From the NCBI GenBank assembly GCA_020639195.1, contig JACKHB010000003.1, positions 496,001-560,000 of the forward strand: a DNA stretch of 64,000 nucleotides. The letters run 5' to 3'. Shown here piece by piece: positions 1 to 6,727 of this stretch. Each line of letters opens with the position of its first letter. Positions within the stretch are counted from its first letter, which is position 1. The translations under genes were made by a program, and so were the position numbers. Origin of the DNA: Phycisphaeraceae bacterium (GTDB lineage Bacteria; Planctomycetota; Phycisphaerae; Phycisphaerales; UBA1924). The notes beneath the pieces are model-generated. The model made no database searches, was not told the DNA's origin, and was given only the letters and a program-made list of their open reading frames with translations.

Positions 1-155
1 TTCACGCCGGTGTCTCGGAGCGCGATGATCAGTTGCTCGGGGATGCCGCACAGGCCGAATCCGCCGACCATGACCGTGCATCCGTCGTAGAGGATGCCCC
101 GGTCTCTCAGGTCCGCGAGCGCTTGGCGGCAGTCGCCGACGACCTTGTTCTTCAT
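1..155 (-). CDS. scoA: 3-oxoacid CoA-transferase subunit A (N-terminal part, runs off window)
   Basis: Only the first 51 codons are present and the gene continues beyond base 1. The start reads MKNKVVGDCRQALADL and continues to a GGFGLCGIPEQLI motif. That glycine-rich CoA-binding motif is typical of subunit A of succinyl-CoA:3-ketoacid (or acetoacetate) CoA-transferases, which move CoA between acyl groups in ketone-body or branched-chain metabolism. The ATG overlaps the stop of the upstream lipoprotein gene by four bases (ATGA), so the two are probably translationally coupled. Substrate specificity cannot be told from this fragment, and subunit B would lie outside the window. Confidence 0.85.
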   Translation of the reverse strand, partial: MKNKVVGDCRQALADLRDRGILYDGCTVMVGGFGLCGIPEQLIIALRDTGV

Positions 156-685
156 GGCTCCTCCGATGCTCGGACCATCACGAAGACGGTGAATCGACCG
201 TCGGGTCCGGGTCTCGCGACTGCCGGCCACACCTCGAACTTGTCAACCTCCCGGCCGACCAATGACTCGAGTCGAGTCAGGCCGCGATCCACGGCGAGCT
301 TTCTCGCGGCCCGCAGGCTCTCTGCCGTCGCCTGGGCCGTCACTCCGACCTGACCATTCTCGTGCAATGGCTCGCTGGTCCACCATGTGGGGGGTGTGTC
401 GGTCTCGCCCGTGGAGGCGGCCTGGGGCGGCGTCGAGCCGCCGTCGGACGCGACGGCGACGGGGGGGGAAATCGTCAGCTCGCCTCCGCCGGTGACCTCG
501 GGCTCATCCGGCGCCGAGTCGTCGTCGGAGCGCGTGGGTTCGGACGGGTCGGGTCGGCTCGGCGTGAGTGAACCCCGGCTCGAATCGTCGGACTCGGCGA
601 CCGTCGAGGCACCGCCTCTCGATCCCGAGCAGCCAACGACACCTGCCGCGAGCACGGCGATCAGGAACCAATGGGTCAGTCTCAT
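152..685 (-). CDS. Hypothetical lipoprotein
   Basis: A 177-aa protein starting MRLTHWFLIAVLAAGVVGCS. It has a short positive N-terminus, a hydrophobic stretch and a clear lipobox ending at Cys19, so it should be an exported, lipid-anchored protein. Residues 20-100 are low-complexity (Ser, Asp, Pro, Thr). The C-terminal 75 residues are better ordered and contain an alpha/beta-looking segment (AARKLAVDRGLTRLESLVG, then FTVFVMV). I recognise no family. I chose the ATG at 685 because it puts the signal peptide at the N-terminus; an open frame continues upstream but reads as noise. It is four-base coupled to the CoA-transferase gene downstream. Confidence 0.75.
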   Translation of the reverse strand: MRLTHWFLIAVLAAGVVGCSGSRGGASTVAESDDSSRGSLTPSRPDPSEPTRSDDDSAPDEPEVTGGGELTISPPVAVASDGGSTPPQAASTGETDTPPTWWTSEPLHENGQVGVTAQATAESLRAARKLAVDRGLTRLESLVGREVDKFEVWPAVARPGPDGRFTVFVMVRASEEP

Positions 686-737
686 GGCGGCCCAGTCTAG
701 TCGAGGACGAGGCGGTCTCGATTGGGCCGCGTCGAAC

Positions 738-2603
738 TCACGCTTTGTGCGGCGTCTCGGCGGAGCGCGTGATAAGCGCGACCTCGTCTGGCAGGCTCTC
801 GGCAACTCGGGTGACCACGTCGCCCTCGAGCTTGCGGGCAAAGAGCGATCGCTTGGTCTTGCCCATGATGAGGGTGTCGCACCCAAAGGTGACCGTGTAG
901 TCCAGAATTTCCTCGGCGATGTTGGCGCTCGTGAGGTAGATCGGCACGAACGGAACACCCGCCTCGCGCGCCAGGACGGCCGTGGTTCCCAGGACTTCCT
1001 GGGCGATGGGGTCCTCTTCGATCCGCGGGACTCGGCCCGGAATGACGTCCATGATTCGCAGCGTGCGCACGTACATGGCGAAGAGCGTCGCGCCGCGTCG
1101 GCGGGCCAGGTCGATCGCGAATTCCGACTGGTATCGTCCCCTCGCGGCGAGCATGATGCGGGGCTTGGAGGCGTCGATCTCGGGCTCGCGTGAGACCTCC
1201 GCGAGCCAGCCCGCGGCGGGCGTTTCGAGGGGCGCCGGGTGGGTACGACGCCGATGGGCGATGGCGCCACGCGAGAGCAGCACGGCAGCCACGATGCCCC
1301 CCGCGAAGATCGTGGCTCGGTACGTCGTCGCGATGATGGTCACGGTGATCGCGAGCATGAGGAGGGCGAGCACACGAAAGCCCATTCGGTGAAGGGGCTT
1401 GAGGTCGAGTTCCTTGTTCAGCGCGGAGCTGACCACTGTGACGGTGATGGCGCCGCATACGCCGAGCACGTAGAGCTCAGCGAGGCGTTCGGGCCTGCGC
1501 TCGACCAGGATCACTCCCGCGGACATCACGCAGGCGACGATCAGAGAGATCCACGGGACGCCTGAGTAGTTCAGCCGGGCCAGTGGCCGCGGGAGCTCGC
1601 GGTCCTGCGCCATGGCGAACTGGACCGACACCATGGCCATCACCGCGGTATTGGTGGCGCTGAGCAGCAGCAGGGCGAACACCACGCCGGAGATCCGGCC
1701 CACGATCATGCCGATGTGCGCGCCGAACGTGTCGGAGGCCGCGGTCTCCGCGATCACCACCATCGCGGTGTTCTTGATCTCTTCGACTCTTCTGGCGGCC
1801 TCTGGCGCGAGGGTTGCGACGTCCGCCTCGCGCAGCGGCGAGACCACGTCCTGGAGCTCTGTCATCCGGGCCGCCATGCCGGTGAGCACGAGGCCGAACA
1901 GCAGATTCAGGACCACGACCTCGGCCAGCACGGGCCAGATGGTCTTCCGAGCCGTGCCGATCACCGGTTTGCGCATCAGGCCCGTCATGTTGGCGACGGC
2001 CTCGATGCCGGCGAGCGCGAGCACGATTTGCGTGAAGTCTCTCCATCGCGGCCAGGCGCCCGAAGCGGGGCTGAGCGACACGTGGGAGAGGCCCTGGGGT
2101 ATGTACCGGAGGCACATCACGCCGATGATGGCAGACAGGACCAGAGCAGCGAACGCGATGATCAGCGCGAGCGTCCCGGCGCTGCGCGCGCCGAACCAGT
2201 TGACGATTCCGATCAGGCCGAGCGTGATCAGCGAGATCACCACCAGCCACGTGCCGTCGGGCACTCCCACGTAGTGCATCGCTTCCACGACCGAGATGGC
2301 CGCGGTGATCAGGTACCCGCACAAGAGCAGGGTCGCGCCGATTACCGAGAGGACCGGATGGATGGGTCGTGCGGCGCTGTATACCCCTCCGCCGTCGGGG
2401 AAGAGCCCGCAGATCCGCGTGTACGCCCACGACACGAGCGCCATGAGCAGGCCAATAGCCAGCAGGAAGAAGACGGACTCGGAGCCTGTAAAGAAGAACG
2501 CCAGACCCAGGACGTAGAGACGGCTCGTGCCCCAGTCCCCGTAGAGCAGAGGGCCGGCATGGAACCAGCCAAGCGTGCGCGGCCTGCTCTCAGAGACGAT
2601 CAT
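738..2603 (-). CDS. APC-superfamily amino acid permease with C-terminal universal-stress domain
   Basis: A 621-aa integral membrane transporter. Residues about 20-450 contain roughly 12 hydrophobic helices in the APC (amino acid-polyamine-organocation) pattern, starting GWFHAGPLLYGDWGTSRLYV. After an arginine-rich linker, residues about 480-615 form a soluble cytoplasmic domain (PRIMLAARGRYQSEFAIDLA ... CDTLIMGKTKRSLFARKLEG) with the spacing of a universal stress protein (UspA) fold, including the late G-x-S/T-like segment. Such fusions are known in APC transporters, where the Usp part is thought to sense nucleotide or energy state. The substrate is unknown. It is divergent from the kinase gene. 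Confidence 0.85.
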   Translation of the reverse strand: MIVSESRPRTLGWFHAGPLLYGDWGTSRLYVLGLAFFFTGSESVFFLLAIGLLMALVSWAYTRICGLFPDGGGVYSAARPIHPVLSVIGATLLLCGYLITAAISVVEAMHYVGVPDGTWLVVISLITLGLIGIVNWFGARSAGTLALIIAFAALVLSAIIGVMCLRYIPQGLSHVSLSPASGAWPRWRDFTQIVLALAGIEAVANMTGLMRKPVIGTARKTIWPVLAEVVVLNLLFGLVLTGMAARMTELQDVVSPLREADVATLAPEAARRVEEIKNTAMVVIAETAASDTFGAHIGMIVGRISGVVFALLLLSATNTAVMAMVSVQFAMAQDRELPRPLARLNYSGVPWISLIVACVMSAGVILVERRPERLAELYVLGVCGAITVTVVSSALNKELDLKPLHRMGFRVLALLMLAITVTIIATTYRATIFAGGIVAAVLLSRGAIAHRRRTHPAPLETPAAGWLAEVSREPEIDASKPRIMLAARGRYQSEFAIDLARRRGATLFAMYVRTLRIMDVIPGRVPRIEEDPIAQEVLGTTAVLAREAGVPFVPIYLTSANIAEEILDYTVTFGCDTLIMGKTKRSLFARKLEGDVVTRVAESLPDEVALITRSAETPHKA

Positions 2604-2761
2604 GCCGCGAAGGGCCCTCGGTCACCCCGATGCACTCACCCGTGCCTCGGGGCGCGGAGGGCGAGTATACGTGGGGATGATCCCGAGTCCCGCACCTGAC
2701 CCGAACCGTCCGCGTCGGGGTGCGTATCGGCAGGTGGCGGCACTCGGCCGCGTCCGTCGCG

Positions 2762-2790
2762 TTGACAGGTCCCGGGCCATCCCGTAGCGT
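2762..2790 (+). promoter_or_regulatory. Candidate sigma70-type promoter for the kinase gene
   Basis: TTGACA at 2762-2767 is a perfect -35 element. It is followed after 17 bases by TAGCGT (2785-2790), a weak -10. It lies in the 255-bp region between the divergent permease and kinase genes, about 70 bases before the chosen kinase ATG. The -10 matches the consensus at only three of six positions, so this is tentative. Confidence 0.4.
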
Positions 2791-2858
2791 TGCCCTCGTT
2801 TTGGGACTCAACACGCCACACGCGCGGGCCGATGCTCTTGAAAGGATCGTCCTGCGAG

Positions 2859-4241
2859 ATGAGTCAGACCCTGGGAATGGCGGATCTGGAACACGAGCGT
2901 GATCCCGGCAAGACCGTGCCCCTGGCGGGCGCGTCCGGACCGACTCCATCTCAACCGGTCCCGTCGGTGGAGCAACTCGAGCGGCAATTCGAGCAGGCTG
3001 CCAAAGAGGGGACCAACCTCGATACGCTTATCGGTCGGCTCGTCATTGATACGGGGCTGGCGACCAACGAGGAAGTGCAACACTGCATCGAGAAGTCTCG
3101 CGCGGCCGAGGCGGGGCATCGCTCGCTCGCTCAGGCACTGGTGGACAATGACTTCGTCACCCGCCGCCAGATCGCTCGCCTCAAGCAGATCGTCGAGGCC
3201 GAGCGGTCGAGCCAGACGATCCCCGGATACAGGCTCTTGGGCAAGCTGGGCGCCGGGGCGATGGCAACCGTCTTCAAGGCCAAGCAACTGAGTTTGGACC
3301 GCGAGGTCGCCATTAAGATTCTGCCGCGAAAGTTCAGCCAGAATCCGCAATTTGTGGAGCGGTTCTATGCCGAAGGGCGTGCGGCCGCGGCGCTGAATCA
3401 CCCGAATATCGTGCAGGCCTACGACGTCGGCAAGGCGGGTGAGTACCACTACTTCGTGATGGAATACGTGGACGGAAGAACCGTCTACGACGACATCGTC
3501 AAGCACAAGCGCTACAGCGAGTCAGAGGCCGTGGAGATCGCGATTCAGTCCGCGGAGGCCCTGCTTCACGCTCACGCCCGGGGGCTGATCCACCGCGACA
3601 TCAAGCCCAAGAACATCATGATCAACCGCGACGGCGTGGTGAAGGTCGCCGACCTTGGTCTGGCCCGGGCGATCACCGACAAAGAGGCCGCGGAGGCCGA
3701 GTCGGGAAAGGCGTTTGGCACTCCTTACTACATCAGCCCCGAGCAGATTCGAGGTGAGCTGACCGTCGGCCCTCCGGCCGATATCTATTCCCTGGGCGCC
3801 ACCTTGTACCACATGCTGACGGGAAACGTTCCCTTCGATGGCAAGAACCCGTCGAGCGTGATGCACAAGCACCTCAAGTCCGACCTTGTGCCGCCGGACC
3901 ATGTCAACGCGAAGCTGAGCGCGGGGGTGAGCGAGGTCATCGAGATGATGATGGCCAAGCAGCCATCCAACCGGTATCAGAACTGCAAGGATTTGCTGGT
4001 CGATTTGCGGGCGGTGCGGGCTGGGGAGATTCCGCCCCTGGCCCATCGGGAGACATTCGACGCCGCGGCGCTCGCGAGCGTCGCCGAGGCCGAGGCGTCC
4101 GCCCCGGCCGAGCTGAAGGTCGTCGAGACCGAGCGGCGTCAGGGCGGAGCGCTGCAGGACCCGCTCTTCATCGCCCTGTTGGCCACACTTGGCCTGAGCG
4201 TGGTCGCCAACATCATTCTCCTGCTGACCCGGGGCGGATGA
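2859..4241 (+). CDS. Membrane-anchored Ser/Thr protein kinase
   Basis: A 460-aa kinase. Residues 53-115 form a small helical domain (LIGRLVIDTGLATNEEVQH ...) like the MshEN/GspE N-terminal fold. The catalytic domain spans about 122-390: glycine loop GKLGAGAMATVFKA, ATP lysine K153 in VAIKIL, catalytic HRDIKPKN (D247), metal site DLG (D265, the DLG variant of DFG), and GTPYYISPEQ as activation segment end. One transmembrane helix (about 437-457) lies at the very C-terminus, so the kinase is cytoplasmic and tail-anchored with no large external sensor. I prefer the ATG at 2859, with AAAGGA upstream; an ATG at 2832 is also in frame. Substrates are unknown. Confidence 0.92.
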   Translation: MSQTLGMADLEHERDPGKTVPLAGASGPTPSQPVPSVEQLERQFEQAAKEGTNLDTLIGRLVIDTGLATNEEVQHCIEKSRAAEAGHRSLAQALVDNDFVTRRQIARLKQIVEAERSSQTIPGYRLLGKLGAGAMATVFKAKQLSLDREVAIKILPRKFSQNPQFVERFYAEGRAAAALNHPNIVQAYDVGKAGEYHYFVMEYVDGRTVYDDIVKHKRYSESEAVEIAIQSAEALLHAHARGLIHRDIKPKNIMINRDGVVKVADLGLARAITDKEAAEAESGKAFGTPYYISPEQIRGELTVGPPADIYSLGATLYHMLTGNVPFDGKNPSSVMHKHLKSDLVPPDHVNAKLSAGVSEVIEMMMAKQPSNRYQNCKDLLVDLRAVRAGEIPPLAHRETFDAAALASVAEAEASAPAELKVVETERRQGGALQDPLFIALLATLGLSVVANIILLLTRGG

Positions 4242-4359
4242 CCCACGAATCCAACGCTTTCCGCTTGCCCGCAGCCCTTCCGGCGTTTACCTTTTCGTCG
4301 GTTGGCCCTCCGGGGTCGTCAGGGGTTACCGCGTTGATCAGACCGGTCCGGTTGATGAT

Positions 4360-4385
4360 GCATGCACTTCCCAAGAAGTGGATGC
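4360..4385 (+). promoter_or_regulatory. Hairpin in infC leader (distal)
   Basis: An inverted repeat: GCAT-G-CACTTC, loop CCAA, GAAGTG-G-ATGC. This makes a 10-bp stem with one internal mismatch and a four-base loop. No U-run follows, so it is not an obvious intrinsic terminator. It lies in the 264-bp gap between the kinase stop and infC. Confidence 0.4.
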
Positions 4386-4440
4386 GCCCGTTCCCGGCCT
4401 CATGATCGCGCTCTCGCTTCCATCGTCGCGTCGATTCTGG

Positions 4441-4467
4441 CGAGTCCCGTTCCCGGGCGGGGACTCG
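4441..4467 (+). promoter_or_regulatory. Hairpin in infC leader (proximal)
   Basis: CGAGTCCC (4441-4448) pairs with GGGACTCG (4460-4467) across an 11-base loop that itself contains the self-complementary CCCGGG. The hairpin ends about 25 bases before the infC Shine-Dalgarno sequence. No T-run follows. It may shape the infC leader, or be a remnant terminator of the upstream kinase gene. Confidence 0.4.
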
Positions 4468-4492
4468 CGTGATGTCTGCCCAGATGCCCGGC

Positions 4493-4498
4493 AGGAGG
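4493..4498 (+). promoter_or_regulatory. Strong Shine-Dalgarno that fixes an ATC start for infC
   Basis: AGGAGG, a perfect anti-16S match, lies exactly seven bases before ATC 4506-4508, which is in frame with infC. No ATG, GTG or TTG is in frame between the upstream in-frame stop TGA (4470-4472) and the ATG at 4572. That ATG has no ribosome-binding site and would remove the conserved RTRVN segment. Confidence 0.75.
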
Positions 4499-4505
4499 CC
4501 TGACT

Positions 4506-5252
4506 ATCTCATTTCGAAGGTTCGCGGCCGAAGCACAAGCCGGTCCCATCCGTCGGACCCGCGTCAACCACATGATCCGTATCAGCCCGATTCGGCTGAT
4601 CGGCCCCGACAACGAGCAGATCGGCGTCATCGAGACACCCGAGGCGCTGCGCATGGCCGTCGAGCACGGGCTTGATCTGGTCGAGGTTGTGCCCGACGCA
4701 CGCCCCCCGGTGTGCAAGATCATGGACTATGGCAAGCACAAGTACGATCTCTCCAAGAAGGAGCAGAAGTCGCGTGCTTCCAGCCGCCACACGGAGCTCA
4801 AGGAGATCCGCCTCGGCCGGACCACGAAGATCGATCCGCACGACGTGCAGATCCGCATCGATCAGGCCCGGCGATTCCTGATAGATGGCCACAAAGTGCA
4901 AGTGACCCAGCGCTATCGAGGTCGCGAGATGGCCCATAAGCAGATCGGCATGGAGAATCTCCACAAGTTTGTCGAGGCGCTCGCTGACATCGCTCGCGTG
5001 GAGATCGAACCGCGATGGGTCGGTCGCCAGACCAGCCTTGTGCTGGCACCCGACAAGGCCAAGATCGACTCGGTCAAGCGCAAGCGAGACCAGGAGAAGG
5101 CGAAGGCGGCTCAGGCCGATGAAGCAGCCGCGGATCAGCCCGCGCAGGCCGATGCGCACGTCCAACAAGGCGAGAAGGCAAAGAAGCCCAGCGGAGATCA
5201 GCGGACGCGGAACCCGGTTGATTCCGAGATCGACGCCCTGCTCGGGGGGTGA
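4506..5252 (+). CDS. infC: Translation initiation factor IF-3, non-canonical ATC start
   Basis: IF-3 binds the 30S subunit, keeps 50S away and proofreads the start codon and initiator tRNA. From the ATC start the protein is 248 aa. The N-domain (about 17-95) has RTRVNHMIRISPIRLIGPDNEQIGVI and the hallmark DLVEVVPDARPPVCKIMDYGK. The C-domain (about 105-190) has GREMAHKQIGMENL and ends at LVLAPDK. A charged, Ala/Gln/Lys-rich tail of about 55 residues (to DSEIDALLGG) is longer than in E. coli (180 aa). A rare start codon permits autoregulation because IF-3 discriminates against its own message; this is known for AUU in E. coli and AUC in Myxococcus, and inferred here. The usual rpmI-rplT partners do not follow. 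Confidence 0.93.
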   Translation: MSFRRFAAEAQAGPIRRTRVNHMIRISPIRLIGPDNEQIGVIETPEALRMAVEHGLDLVEVVPDARPPVCKIMDYGKHKYDLSKKEQKSRASSRHTELKEIRLGRTTKIDPHDVQIRIDQARRFLIDGHKVQVTQRYRGREMAHKQIGMENLHKFVEALADIARVEIEPRWVGRQTSLVLAPDKAKIDSVKRKRDQEKAKAAQADEAAADQPAQADAHVQQGEKAKKPSGDQRTRNPVDSEIDALLGG

Positions 5253-5257
5253 GTCGC

Positions 5258-6613
5258 CTATGTGCCCGACGTCAGTCGCTCGACATTGCCCTCGTCGTCG
5301 ACCGTGCACTGAATGGGCGGCTCAGCCGGGTCTGCCGACGAAAGTGTGACAAGCCAATGCGCGTCAACGCGCTGCGCTGTTGCGGTCATTGAGGCCGAGC
5401 CCGGGTCGGGTGCGCCAATACTCAGTCGGGCAAGGTCGATCGCTTGCTCGGAGGAGAGCGGATCGGTCCAGTCGGTCACTGCCGCGCCCGGGTTGACCCG
5501 CGCGAGCCAGAGTTGGCTTTCTGCCCGGTCGTCTCCCAACGTCCGCTGACTGGTCCACATCATCAGCGAGCCGTCTGAGTTGAACGCAGGCAGTCCGTCA
5601 AATCCCTCGGCGAACGTGATGCGTCGTTTCCGGCGGGTCTCCGGCGGCGTCGCGTATCCATTCTCGGGGTCGAGTTCGATGGCGAAGACGTCGTAGCTGT
5701 GGTACTTGCCGCTGCTGGCGTATACCAGGAACTTCCCGGAGGGATGGAAGAACGGCGCCCAATTCACGTATCCGTCGTCGGTGATCGCGTGCTCCGAGAT
5801 GATACCGGTCGGGCGACCATCGACCATCCTCAGTTCCGCGACAAAGAGCTGGAGCAGGTCGTTGCCCTGGCGGTCTGAGCGATAGCAGATCGACTGGCCG
5901 TCGGGGCTGAAGAACGGCCCTCCGTCGTAGCCATCGGCCACCACAAGCGGGACGTGCTGGTTCCGACGCACGTCGTAGACGAAGATGTCCGCGTCGGGCT
6001 TCTCGGGATTCTTGTTCGGATCGACGTGTGCGTAGAGGATGAACCGACCGTCGGTGGTGGAGGAGCACTCCGCGTCGTATCCGTCGCGGCTGAACAGCGG
6101 TCGCGATTCTGCGGCTCCCTCTGACCCGAGCATCTTGGGCACGAATGCGACAGACACATCCATCGAGCGGGGAAACTGCCAGAGATACTTGCGGTCCTTC
6201 ACCTGAAACCCGGAGCGGGTGTCCTCCACCTGGCCGTCATTGGTTGAGCCAAACATCACGACTCCGGGCCAACGCGGCACGAACCACCCGCAGGTGTTCG
6301 CGCTGCCGGGGTGGCTTACTCGCGTGATCGAGTCCAGCCCCGTGACCTCTCCCGCGTCATTGCGCACGAGGTGGGCGACGTACATCGAGTAGTGGGGGTC
6401 TGCTTCCTCGCCCTCGGGTGGCCTGGGGATCGCCTGAAAGATGATCCAGGTCGAATCCGGATTGAAATAGGCCTCGCCAGCCTTGAGGAACCGCGACGCG
6501 TCCGTCAGCTGAACGTGGTTTGTCAGTAACGGGGCTTCGAGCGACCTCCAGTCCTGCGCGATACCGCAGGAGCAAGCGGCAGCGACGACCGCGATCGGCA
6601 CCATTGCTCGCAA
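5258..6613 (-). CDS. Secreted WD40-like (PD40) beta-propeller protein
   Basis: A 451-aa protein with a signal peptide (MRAMVPIAVVAAACSCGIAQ, cleavage around 20). The body contains several PD40/TolB-type blades: FNPDSTWIIFQ, FSRDGYDAECSSTTDGRFILY, FSPDGQSICYRSDRQGNDLLQLFV, FHPSGKFLVYASSGKYHSYDVFAI and FNSDGSLMMWTSQR. These repeats build a propeller usually used for protein or ligand contacts in the periplasm. The C-terminal 70 residues are different and may be a small separate domain. It is convergent with infC, with only five bases between the stops. The partner is unknown. Confidence 0.85.
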   Translation of the reverse strand: MRAMVPIAVVAAACSCGIAQDWRSLEAPLLTNHVQLTDASRFLKAGEAYFNPDSTWIIFQAIPRPPEGEEADPHYSMYVAHLVRNDAGEVTGLDSITRVSHPGSANTCGWFVPRWPGVVMFGSTNDGQVEDTRSGFQVKDRKYLWQFPRSMDVSVAFVPKMLGSEGAAESRPLFSRDGYDAECSSTTDGRFILYAHVDPNKNPEKPDADIFVYDVRRNQHVPLVVADGYDGGPFFSPDGQSICYRSDRQGNDLLQLFVAELRMVDGRPTGIISEHAITDDGYVNWAPFFHPSGKFLVYASSGKYHSYDVFAIELDPENGYATPPETRRKRRITFAEGFDGLPAFNSDGSLMMWTSQRTLGDDRAESQLWLARVNPGAAVTDWTDPLSSEQAIDLARLSIGAPDPGSASMTATAQRVDAHWLVTLSSADPAEPPIQCTVDDEGNVERLTSGT

Positions 6614-6727
6614 TGTCCGTCCTCCCTTCCGTGGTGCACCGGACGAGCCCGGCTCCCCGCATACAGGTTATGGCCATTGGAGGCGACTGTCCGCTACAGT
6701 GAGTGCGGCATGGAGGCCGCGGAGACC

